From positions 1-33,248 of the forward strand of contig JAIRLY010000264.1 of the NCBI GenBank assembly GCA_031259075.1: DNA of 33,248 bases, in the 5' to 3' direction. The notes under the pieces were generated by a model. It had not been told where the DNA came from and ran no database searches. It saw only the letters and a list, made by a program, of their open reading frames with translations. Both the position numbers and the translations under genes were made by a program. Shown here piece after piece: positions 1 to 8,507 of this stretch; the stretch's first letter is position 1; each line of letters opens with the position of its first letter. Source of the stretch: Dysgonamonadaceae bacterium (lineage in GTDB: Bacteria > Bacteroidota > Bacteroidia > Bacteroidales > Azobacteroidaceae).

Positions 1-1
1 T

Positions 2-892
2 ATCTTTTTCGTGGCCGCCTGCCGCAGTTTCGGTATTCCGGCGCGCATCGAAAGCAGCACGGGGAAAACCCAATACTTTGAAAGCGGACAATGGGTAGAT
101 GTGATGTTCGAGCCGGACAATTCGCTTAATTTGTCCAAGGCGAAACTGACGGTGCACAACGCGCCCGGCAACCTCACCAAGCCCGGCTACTACACGCACT
201 ACACGCTGGCGTATTTTAAGGACGGCGACTTCCAAACGCTCGATTTTGAAAACAACCCGCAGGTGTCGCGCTTCCCCTACACCCTCGACCTGGACGAAGG
301 CTACTACCGCCTCATGACAGGCAGCCGCGCCAACGACGGCTCGGTGTTTGTCCACACTGAATATTTCGAGTTGAAGAAAAACGCGCCTGCCCGCATCGAT
401 ATTCGCTTGCCGGAAACGGAAGGGAAATTATTTGTAAAAGGAACTGTGGACATGAACTCAATAGTTGTTTTGGACAACGGTGCCAAGGCCACGTTGAAAG
501 AATTGTCGCAGGGAAAAGGGTTGATGCTTTGTTTCCTCGACACGAGCAAAGAGCCGTCGAAGCACATCCTGCAAGACCTCCCGGCCGTGCAGCAGGCGCT
601 GGACGAATGGGGCGGAGGCGTGCTCCTTCTGACCTCCGGCGGCAAGGCTGCTACCGCTGCCGATGTTTCGGCGTTTAAGGGCTTGCCGCAAAACACGAGC
701 TGGGGCGTTGACGCCCGTCGGGAGCTGCTGCAGGCCGCCACCGGCGCGCTGCAAATCGACTTCAACGACAATTTCCCGCTGACGCTTTACGTTTCCCGCA
801 ATGGCGGCGTCCTGTATTCGGTCGCCGGCTACCGCATCGGCACCGGAGAGGAGATCTTGAAGATTATACGGCAAGAAAATAAAATAGAATAA
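2..892 (+). CDS. Transglutaminase-like domain protein with C-terminal thioredoxin-like region, 5'-truncated by the window edge
   Basis: Frame is open to the window edge (IFFVAACRSFGIPARIESSTG...QWVDVMFEP resembles the end of a transglutaminase core); the C-terminal part (LMLCFLDTSKEPSKHILQDLPAVQQAL...FPLTLYVSRNGGVLYSVAGYRIG) resembles a thioredoxin-like fold. The GTG at 11 is unlikely to be the true start. Confidence 0.7.
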   Translation: MFFVAACRSFGIPARIESSTGKTQYFESGQWVDVMFEPDNSLNLSKAKLTVHNAPGNLTKPGYYTHYTLAYFKDGDFQTLDFENNPQVSRFPYTLDLDEGYYRLMTGSRANDGSVFVHTEYFELKKNAPARIDIRLPETEGKLFVKGTVDMNSIVVLDNGAKATLKELSQGKGLMLCFLDTSKEPSKHILQDLPAVQQALDEWGGGVLLLTSGGKAATAADVSAFKGLPQNTSWGVDARRELLQAATGALQIDFNDNFPLTLYVSRNGGVLYSVAGYRIGTGEEILKIIRQENKIE

Positions 893-1085
893 AAATGGGC
901 ACTCACTTTTTTATAAATATTTTGATAACAACAAAGATAGTCGTTTAACGTAATAAAATATTTTTCTCTTGTGTCATAAAAATTTATATTTTATTTAATA
1001 CTGTAATCTAAACATATAAAAGAGAGAAAGAGGCCTTTCTTATCTAATTTACTTTCTTTTATTTCTATCTTCAAATATAATTTTT

Positions 1086-1093
1086 TATCTTTG
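1086..1093 (+). promoter_or_regulatory. Possible Bacteroidetes -7 element (TATCTTTG) upstream of the FAH-porU-porV-ispF gene string
   Basis: Matches the TAnnTTTG consensus 12 nt before the ATG at 1106; no convincing -33 TTTG at 19-21 bp spacing. Confidence 0.3.
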
Positions 1094-1105
1094 AATAAAA
1101 AATTT

Positions 1106-1723
1106 ATGAAAATCATTTGTATAGGAATGAATTATGCCGCTCACAATAAAGAGTTGCATAATACGTTAATTACAAAAGAACCGATCATTTTCATGAAGGC
1201 CGATACTTCTTTGTTGAAAGAAGGAAAACCTTTTTATATACCGGATTTTTCTTCGGATGTGCAATATGAAACGGAAATTGTAGTGAAAATTAACCGTTTA
1301 GGTAAAAATATAGCACGACGATTTGCTCACCGGTATTTCAATGAAATTACGATAGGTATTGATATGACGGCTCGAGACTTACAACGTAAATTCAGAGAGG
1401 CTGGATTGCCATGGGAACTTTGTAAATCGTTTGATAACTCAGCTGTGACGGGTGATTTTATTCCATTGGAAAGTTTAAATGAAGATATAAACCATTTGTC
1501 TTTTCATTTGGATATTAATGGAGAAACAGTGCAAGAAGGAAATACTTCCGATATGCTGTTCAAAGTAGATGAAATAATTGAATATGCAAGTAAATTTGTA
1601 ACGCTTAAAATGGGAGATCTTATTTATACAGGCACTCCTGCGGGAGTTGGATGCGTGAAGATTAATGATCGATTGCAAGGATACATCGGCGAAAAAAAAT
1701 TGTTGGATTTTTATGTAAAATGA
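1106..1723 (+). CDS. Fumarylacetoacetate hydrolase (FAH) family protein
   Basis: MKIICIGMNYAAHNKEL...PIIFMKADTSLL...YETEIVVKI...TARDLQ...KSFDNSAVTGDFIPL...GDLIYTGTPAGVG is typical FAH-family sequence. ORF track starts at TTG 1091; ATG at 1106 is more plausible. Confidence 0.9.
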   Translation: MKIICIGMNYAAHNKELHNTLITKEPIIFMKADTSLLKEGKPFYIPDFSSDVQYETEIVVKINRLGKNIARRFAHRYFNEITIGIDMTARDLQRKFREAGLPWELCKSFDNSAVTGDFIPLESLNEDINHLSFHLDINGETVQEGNTSDMLFKVDEIIEYASKFVTLKMGDLIYTGTPAGVGCVKINDRLQGYIGEKKLLDFYVK

Positions 1724-4700
1724 AAAAAATGGAGGAAATAAAAGAAATAAAGAGAATAAAGGAAATAAAAGGAATAAAAAAAATAGGAATAGCGCTTTTG
1801 CTTTTTTCATTTTTTTCGTTTCCATCCTTTTCTGCGGATTATGCATCAAGTTCAGTATTAGCTACAGGGAAATGGGTACAATTGAAAGTTTTGGAAAATG
1901 CTATTTACAAATTGACTTACGATGATATAAAAAAAATGGGCTTCAACGATCCGTCTAAAATAAAAATATATGGATATGGGGGCTGGATACTGGAACAAAA
2001 TTTCACGAAGCCATATATAGATGATTTACCCGAAACAGCCGTTTGGATAAATAAAGGGAATGATAACCTGTTTAACTCTGGAGATTATCTTTTGTTTTAC
2101 GGTAGAGGAACGGTAAAATGGACATACAATTCATCGAATGATTTTTTTGAACACGAAAATAATCCTTATTCCACGTATGGATCTTATTTTATAACGGAAA
2201 ATGAACAGGGTCCGAAAGAAATGTCTGTCCAAAATTCGTATTCCAATACATCTACTGAAGTTACGACGTTTGATGATTATCAATTGCATGAAAAAGAATT
2301 AAAAGCAATTATTAATTCCGGACGGGAATTATTTGGAGAAAGTTTTTCCGGAAATCCATCGCAAAATTTTACATTTTCTATTCCGGGTATAACCAATGAT
2401 CCGGGAAAAGTTTGCCTGTCTTTTGCAGGAGGGCCTCAGGAAACAAAAACCGTATTCTTATCTATCGAAGACAAACAAATACTCAGTTTGAATATTACGG
2501 CGAAGGGAGATTACAAAAAAGCAGATCAGGTAACCGGAGTAAAACCTTGGCTTGGAGATAAATCAGAAAATACAACGGTGAAAATTGATTACAATTCGAC
2601 GGGTATTTCGTATCTCAACTACATCAGTTTAAATATGAAACGGAACCTTCGTTTTTATAATAATGCCTATGCTTTATTTCGCGATAAAGCAAGCCGCAAT
2701 TCTGCGCTGAAATATACAATTGATAATGCATCTTCCAGTTGTTTGGTTTTCGACATTACGGATATTCAGGACATTCGTTTGGTTCAAACTTCTTTGAACG
2801 GTTCAAAATTGAGTTTTGGAGCAAATACGAAAGGGATTGTTTCCGAATATGTGATGGTTGATATAAGTAAATCTTTTCCGGTTCCGGAAGTAATGAAAGA
2901 GATAAAAAATCAGAATTTACATGCTCTCCCGCAAACCGATATGGTTATTATTGTTCCTGAAGGATACGTATCTTTTGCAGAAACACTGGCCGAAAAACAT
3001 AGAAACCTGCAAGGATTGCGGGTTACGGTAGTACAGCCGAAACAGATTTATAATGAATTTTCATCCGGAGTTCCGGATGCAACTGCTTATCGCCGGTTCA
3101 TGAAAATGTTTTATGACAGAGCAAAAAATGAAAATGAAAAACCGAAATACCTCTTACTTTATGGAGACGGTATTTTTGACAACCGACATTTGACGGTTCC
3201 TAAGATAGACAATCAATATTACCTGCTTACTTACCAAGTTCAAAAATCGGCAGATGAAAGTTATTCTTATGGAACGGACGACTATTTTGGATTTCTGGAC
3301 GATAATGAAGGAGTGAACTTAGATAGCAATCAATTGGATATAGGAATAGGCCGTTTTCCGGTAAATTCTTATGAACAAGCGGAAAATGCACTAAATAAAG
3401 TGATCGCCTACATGGACAATACAAATTACGGACAATGGAAAAATACGGTGATTTTTACTGCCGATGATACAGACTCCGACGACAAATCCTTTCTTCATGT
3501 TACCCAAGCCGATGAATTAGCAAGGTATGTAGAAGAGAAACATCCTGAATATAATGTCAAAAAATCTTATATGGATGCTTTTCAACCTCAGGATGTGAAT
3601 GGGAAAAGAAGTTATCCGGATGCAAAAAAAAAGTTGTTGGCAACCTTAAAAGAGGGCTGTTTCTTAATGAATTATACCGGACATGGAAACACTAAATCCA
3701 TATCCGGAGAAGACATGATGTATATAACGGATATTCGTAGCATGAATTTTGAAAATCTTCCGCTATGGATAACAGCGACTTGTGATTTCGGTTGGTTTGA
3801 CGGAATAGAAACTTCTGCCGGAGAAGAAGTCTTTTTGAATAAAAAAAGCGGAGGAATCGCTTTATTTACGACCACTCGAGTGGTTAGTTCGGATGGTAAC
3901 TTTAAACTGAATAGAAGATTAATTCAAAATATATTTACTGCTAAAAAGGATGGAAAACATCTTTGTTTAGGAGATATTATACGACAAAGTAAATTGGAAA
4001 TCGGGGTCGGAACCAATAAACTTAATTATGTCTTGTTGGGTGATCCCGCTTTGAGATTAAGCTATCCGGAATCGAAAGTACAACTGGACCGGATCAATGG
4101 AAAAGTGATTGATGAGAACGAAATTGTTAATTTTCCCGCATTAGAAAAAATGACGCTGGAAGGACAAATTGTAGATGAAACGGGAACATCGATCAATGAA
4201 TTTAACGGAATTTTATACACTGCAATCTACGATGCAAAGCAAACCATAGAATCGGTAACTACCCGAGTGAGAAAAATCAGTGAAAATAAAGATACAACTG
4301 TTCATTTCAATTACACCGATTATTCGAATATTGTATATGTAGGAAATAATAAAGTTGAAAACGGACATTTTTCTTTCTCATTTTATGTTCCGCAAGATAT
4401 ATCTTATACGAAGGATTTAGGAAAAATGATTTTTTATGCTTCAGATGAAAGCGAGCATACGGACGCTTCCGGAATGTTTCAAAAATGTACTTTTTACGGT
4501 ACAAGCGATGATTTTAAAGATATAGATAAACGGCCTGAAATTATTACAATGTTTTTGAACAACCAATCGTTTAAAGACGGAAGCGACGTTAATGAAACTC
4601 CGTTTTTCTATGCTGAAGTAATTGATGAAACAGGAATTAACATAACCGGAAACAGTTCGGGACACGATATTTCGATTCATATTGATAATACTCCTCCTCA

Positions 4701-5181
4701 ACGTTTTTATGTTTTAAATAACTATTATCAACCGGAAAATGCACAAAAAGGAAACATTGGTTTTTCCATTCCCGCTTTGCCGGAAGGAGAACACGAATTA
4801 GTTTTCAAAGTTTGGAATATTTTGAATAATTCAACTTCTGCTTCTCTCCGGTTTAATGTTGTAAAAGGGTTAAAACCGGAAATATATAATCTTTCCGCAC
4901 ATCCCAATCCGGCAAAAGAAAAGACGGTATTTCGATTGGAATACGACAGACCGGAAGTTCCTGTAGAAGTAGAAATACGAATTTATGATCTAACCGGTCG
5001 TTTGATATGGTCGCATTTGGAAACAGGCGCTTCATCTTATCCCCAATCTTATCCCATTGAATGGAATCTAACCAACAATGCAGGAAGTAAGGTAAATTCG
5101 GGTGTGTATATTTATCAAGCGCTCATTAAAACCGCTAAAGGAAAGGAAACAACGAAATCGAAAAAAATAATTGTATTATAA
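1720..5181 (+). CDS. porU: T9SS C25-family sortase-like peptidase PorU
   Basis: 1153 aa; gingipain-type C25 catalytic motifs (NYTGHGNTKSISGED; LPLWITATCDFGWFDG), N-terminal signal peptide, C-terminal CTD-like domain (NLSAHPNPAKEKTVFRLEY...IYDLTGRLIW...GVYIYQALIKTAKGKETTKSKKIIVL); directly upstream of PorV. Confidence 0.92.
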   Translation: MKKMEEIKEIKRIKEIKGIKKIGIALLLFSFFSFPSFSADYASSSVLATGKWVQLKVLENAIYKLTYDDIKKMGFNDPSKIKIYGYGGWILEQNFTKPYIDDLPETAVWINKGNDNLFNSGDYLLFYGRGTVKWTYNSSNDFFEHENNPYSTYGSYFITENEQGPKEMSVQNSYSNTSTEVTTFDDYQLHEKELKAIINSGRELFGESFSGNPSQNFTFSIPGITNDPGKVCLSFAGGPQETKTVFLSIEDKQILSLNITAKGDYKKADQVTGVKPWLGDKSENTTVKIDYNSTGISYLNYISLNMKRNLRFYNNAYALFRDKASRNSALKYTIDNASSSCLVFDITDIQDIRLVQTSLNGSKLSFGANTKGIVSEYVMVDISKSFPVPEVMKEIKNQNLHALPQTDMVIIVPEGYVSFAETLAEKHRNLQGLRVTVVQPKQIYNEFSSGVPDATAYRRFMKMFYDRAKNENEKPKYLLLYGDGIFDNRHLTVPKIDNQYYLLTYQVQKSADESYSYGTDDYFGFLDDNEGVNLDSNQLDIGIGRFPVNSYEQAENALNKVIAYMDNTNYGQWKNTVIFTADDTDSDDKSFLHVTQADELARYVEEKHPEYNVKKSYMDAFQPQDVNGKRSYPDAKKKLLATLKEGCFLMNYTGHGNTKSISGEDMMYITDIRSMNFENLPLWITATCDFGWFDGIETSAGEEVFLNKKSGGIALFTTTRVVSSDGNFKLNRRLIQNIFTAKKDGKHLCLGDIIRQSKLEIGVGTNKLNYVLLGDPALRLSYPESKVQLDRINGKVIDENEIVNFPALEKMTLEGQIVDETGTSINEFNGILYTAIYDAKQTIESVTTRVRKISENKDTTVHFNYTDYSNIVYVGNNKVENGHFSFSFYVPQDISYTKDLGKMIFYASDESEHTDASGMFQKCTFYGTSDDFKDIDKRPEIITMFLNNQSFKDGSDVNETPFFYAEVIDETGINITGNSSGHDISIHIDNTPPQRFYVLNNYYQPENAQKGNIGFSIPALPEGEHELVFKVWNILNNSTSASLRFNVVKGLKPEIYNLSAHPNPAKEKTVFRLEYDRPEVPVEVEIRIYDLTGRLIWSHLETGASSYPQSYPIEWNLTNNAGSKVNSGVYIYQALIKTAKGKETTKSKKIIVL
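1732..1785 (+). repeat. Tandem 9-bp purine-rich array (six units), encoding EEI-KEI-KRI-KEI-KGI-KKI at the PorU N-terminus
   Basis: gaggaaata aaagaaata aagagaata aaggaaata aaaggaata aaaaaaata read directly. Confidence 0.85.
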
Positions 5182-5198
5182 TTAATAAAAAATAAAAA

Positions 5199-6365
5199 AT
5201 GAGCAAGATCAAGTTAATAACATTAGTCTTTATATTATTATTTGTAACAGGTTATACAAAAGCTCAAAATCAAGAGTCGAAAAAAGAGTTCAATCCCATA
5301 CAAACGGGAATACCTTCTTTAACGATTGCCCCCGATGCTCGAGGAGGCGGAATGGGAGACATTGGAGTTGCTACCGAACCGGATGTGTTTTCGCAACATT
5401 GGAATCCGGCCAAATATGTTTTTGCATACAGTAAGGCAGGTGTGAGTTTGTCTTATACTCCATGGTTGGCAAAATTAGTAAGTGATATCGACTTGGTTTA
5501 TGCCTCCGGTTATTTCAAATTGGGCGACAGCGAACGTACAGCTATTGGAAGTTCAGTCCGTTATTTTTCTTTGGGAAAAATTTTGTTGACTCAGGGAGAA
5601 AATGATCCGGTAACGGAAACAAGCCCGTATGAAGTATCGGTCGATGTAAGTGTTTCTCTTAAAGCATCGGAAACATTTTCATTGGCTGCCGCTTTCCGGT
5701 ACATTTATTCCGATTTGGGCGCCGGAGTGATAGAAGATTTAGATCCCGCCAGCGCTTATGCCGCCGATATAGCCGGATATTACAATAATTACCTGATGCT
5801 TGGAGGAAACGAATGTATGTTGGGATTAGGCTTTAATATCTCCAATATCGGCAGCAAAGTATCTTACGATGGCGGTAATCATCAGCTATTCCTCCCTGCC
5901 AATTTGCGTTTGGGCGGCTCTCTCCTTTTCCCGTTAGATGATTATAATACACTGTCGCTGAACGCCGATGTAAATAAGTTTTTAGTTCCTACTCCTCCGA
6001 GTGTATCCACAGAAACAAGAGATTCTCTATGGGTAAAGTATAATGCCATCTCTTCTATTTCGGGTATTTTCAAGTCTTTTTCCGATGCTCCGGGAGGTCT
6101 GAAAGAAGAATTGCAGGAAATATTTTGGTCGATTGGTGCAGAATACGCATACAATAATCAGTTCTTTGTTCGAGGCGGATATTTCCACGAAAATAAAAAT
6201 AAAGGTATTCGACGTTATTTTTCTTTGGGCGCCGGTTTTAAATTAACCGCATTCCAAATGGACATAGCCTATTTGATTTCTACTGTTCCATCCAATCCAT
6301 TGGATCAAACCTTGCGTTTCTCTTTGAGTTTTGATATGGACGGATTGAAAAATTTAGTGCGTTGA
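5199..6365 (+). CDS. porV: T9SS outer membrane protein PorV (LptO)
   Basis: 388 aa; signal peptide; GIPSLTIAPDARGGGMGDIGVATEPDVFSQHWNPAKY is characteristic of the PorV family; beta-barrel pattern to the end; adjacent to porU. Confidence 0.93.
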   Translation: MSKIKLITLVFILLFVTGYTKAQNQESKKEFNPIQTGIPSLTIAPDARGGGMGDIGVATEPDVFSQHWNPAKYVFAYSKAGVSLSYTPWLAKLVSDIDLVYASGYFKLGDSERTAIGSSVRYFSLGKILLTQGENDPVTETSPYEVSVDVSVSLKASETFSLAAAFRYIYSDLGAGVIEDLDPASAYAADIAGYYNNYLMLGGNECMLGLGFNISNIGSKVSYDGGNHQLFLPANLRLGGSLLFPLDDYNTLSLNADVNKFLVPTPPSVSTETRDSLWVKYNAISSISGIFKSFSDAPGGLKEELQEIFWSIGAEYAYNNQFFVRGGYFHENKNKGIRRYFSLGAGFKLTAFQMDIAYLISTVPSNPLDQTLRFSLSFDMDGLKNLVR

Positions 6366-6853
6366 TGGAGAAAATACGTGTGGGATTCGGATATGATGTA
6401 CATGCATTTGCAACTAATCGAGAATTATGGTTGGGAGGCGTCTACATTCCTTATAGTAAAGGGCTGCAAGGACATTCGGATGCCGACGTCGTCATTCATG
6501 CAATTTGCGACGCTCTGCTTGGAGCGGCCAACTTGAGGGATATCGGCTATCACTTTCCGGATACTTCCGGGGAATTTAAAAATATTGATAGTAAGATACT
6601 TTTGACGCAAACAATGCTTTTGATTCAATCCAAAGATTACAAATTAGGAAATATCGACATTACTATTTGTGCCGAAAAACCTAAACTTAATCCTTTCATT
6701 CCACAGATGAAAGCCTGTTTGACGGAAGTAATGAAGGTAGAAGAAGAAGATATTTCTATTAAAGCGACTACTTCCGAAAAAATGGGATTTGTAGGGCGTG
6801 AAGAGGGGATTGCAGTCTTTGCGACCACATTACTATATAAATCGGTCGAATGA
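6365..6853 (+). CDS. ispF: 2-C-methyl-D-erythritol 2,4-cyclodiphosphate synthase
   Basis: RVGFGYDVHAF...LGGVYIPYSKGLQGHSDADVVIHAICDALLGAANLRDIGYHFPDT...ISIKATTSEKMGFVGREEGIA is unmistakable IspF. ATG at 6365 is preferred over TTG 6362. Confidence 0.97.
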   Translation: MEKIRVGFGYDVHAFATNRELWLGGVYIPYSKGLQGHSDADVVIHAICDALLGAANLRDIGYHFPDTSGEFKNIDSKILLTQTMLLIQSKDYKLGNIDITICAEKPKLNPFIPQMKACLTEVMKVEEEDISIKATTSEKMGFVGREEGIAVFATTLLYKSVE

Positions 6854-8469
6854 AATACAGATTTCTATTTTTTTTCGTTTTCTTTTTTTATATAATAAGC
6901 ATTACATGTGCAGAAGAAATCTCAATGTACCGGTTGTTGTTGACTGATAAAGGTAATTCGCATTATCGCGTGGAGTGGCCTGAAGAATTTCTTTCTCAAA
7001 AATCAATTGACCGGAGAAAAAAACAGGGTTTTCATATTGATGAAACCGATTTGCCTATTGATTCCGCTTATTTTGAGGCAATTGCCAAAACAGGCGCAAC
7101 GGTTCAAACTTCCAGTAAATGGTTGAAAACAATCGTAGTAATGATTCCCGATATAGAAATTCAAGAGAAGGTGCGGGAACTTTCTTTTGTTGCTGAAATG
7201 ACGAAAGTTTGGAGTGGAGGGAATGAAGAATATGAAAGGAATGAAGAAAATGAAAGAAATAAAGGGAATGAGAGGGATGAAAATAAAGACGAAACCGATT
7301 ATGGAAGCGCTTTGACACAAATAAAAATCAACAACGCACTTCTCTTACATCAAGAAGGTTATAAAGGTTTCGGGAAAACAATTGCAGTTATGGACGCCGG
7401 TTTTAAAAATGCCGATATTATTTCTGATTTCCTTGATTTAAATAAGGTATTGGAAGCGAAAAACTTCACTCATGAAAAAGGCGATCCTTACAGAAGCAGT
7501 GAAAATCACGGAACAGCGGTGCTTTCGTGCATATTAGCTAATAATCAAGGCGTAATGATCGGGACAGCGCCCTTTGCCCAGTTCTATTTATTCAAAACAG
7601 AGGTAAACGGAGAAGAATATCCGGTAGAAGAGGATTATTGGGTAGCAGCTTTGGAATATGCCGATAGTTTAGGCGTGGACATTGTTACTACTTCATTGGG
7701 TTATTCCGAATTTAAGGATCCGGAAATGAATCATTCGTGGGATGATTTGGACGGACATACGATTCCTGCCAGCCGGGCCGCTTCTATGGCGGCTTCCAAA
7801 GGAATGGTTTTATTTAATGCCGCAGGCAATGAAGGCCGAAAAAGTTGGCAAAAAGTAATAATTCCTGCCGATGCGGAAAACATATTGACTGTAGGCGCTA
7901 TCCGGAGCGATTCCCTGCAAGCCGAATTTTCGTCGTGGGGATTTATTGAGAACGGACGAATTAAACCCGATGTAATGGCTATGGGTAATCTCGTTTGTTT
8001 GGTTTCCGGTTCCGGAGATATATACTACTCCAACGGAACTTCGTTTTCTACGCCTATTTTAGCCGGTATGGGCGCTTGTCTTTGGGAAGCATTACCCGAA
8101 TTGACAAGTTTTGAACTGATGAATCTTATCAAACAATTTTCCGACCGATCATCCCATCCGGACGAATATTACGGATATGGAATACCGAATATATACGAAG
8201 CTTATCTGTACGGAAAGAGAAATTCAGATCGTTTGTCTTTAATAAATAATGATGAGATAAAGTGGGGCTATACGGATTCGATTCGTAACCGTTTGTATTT
8301 GAAAGATGATAAAATAACTTGGGTAACCATTTGTTCGTTCGACGGTTGCATTGTGTTGAATCAACCGGTATCTTCCGGTTTTGTTGACATCGGTTCTTTA
8401 CAAAAAGGAATATATGTAGTTTCCGCTTTTTCCAACGACAAAAGATATACCGGTAAATTTATAAAATAA
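6850..8469 (+). CDS. Subtilisin-like (S8) serine peptidase with T9SS-type C-terminal sorting domain
   Basis: Catalytic triad motifs: Asp in IAVMDAGFKNAD, His in ENHGTAVLSCI, Ser in NGTSFSTPILAGM; I9-like propeptide; C-terminal LYLKDDKITWVTICSFDGCIVLNQPVSSGFVDIGSLQKGIYVVSAFSNDKRYTGKFIK resembles a Por-type CTD. Confidence 0.9.
   Translation: MKYRFLFFFVFFFYIISITCAEEISMYRLLLTDKGNSHYRVEWPEEFLSQKSIDRRKKQGFHIDETDLPIDSAYFEAIAKTGATVQTSSKWLKTIVVMIPDIEIQEKVRELSFVAEMTKVWSGGNEEYERNEENERNKGNERDENKDETDYGSALTQIKINNALLLHQEGYKGFGKTIAVMDAGFKNADIISDFLDLNKVLEAKNFTHEKGDPYRSSENHGTAVLSCILANNQGVMIGTAPFAQFYLFKTEVNGEEYPVEEDYWVAALEYADSLGVDIVTTSLGYSEFKDPEMNHSWDDLDGHTIPASRAASMAASKGMVLFNAAGNEGRKSWQKVIIPADAENILTVGAIRSDSLQAEFSSWGFIENGRIKPDVMAMGNLVCLVSGSGDIYYSNGTSFSTPILAGMGACLWEALPELTSFELMNLIKQFSDRSSHPDEYYGYGIPNIYEAYLYGKRNSDRLSLINNDEIKWGYTDSIRNRLYLKDDKITWVTICSFDGCIVLNQPVSSGFVDIGSLQKGIYVVSAFSNDKRYTGKFIK
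7215..7286 (+). repeat. 9-bp purine-rich array (RRRRRRAAT units) within the S8 peptidase gene, encoding GGNEEYERNEENERNKGNERDENK
   Basis: gga ggg aat | gaa gaa tat | gaa agg aat | gaa gaa aat | gaa aga aat | aaa ggg aat | gag agg gat | gaa aat aaa read directly. Confidence 0.8.
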
Positions 8470-8507
8470 TTTTTTCCCTGTTACTTACTTGTCCGTTTAA
8501 TTAAGAT

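Noticed and set aside
304-874. Antisense ORFs (155 aa and 138 aa) inside the transglutaminase gene
   Set aside because: Shadow ORFs typical of G+C-rich coding sequence; translations look non-protein-like, while the sense frame has recognisable domains.
7003-7320. Antisense ORFs (105/87 aa) rich in Phe/Ile/Pro/Ser
   Set aside because: Reverse complement of the 9-bp repeat and flanks in the S8 gene; no independent coding evidence. Same for 1475-1849(-) and 18366-18642(-).
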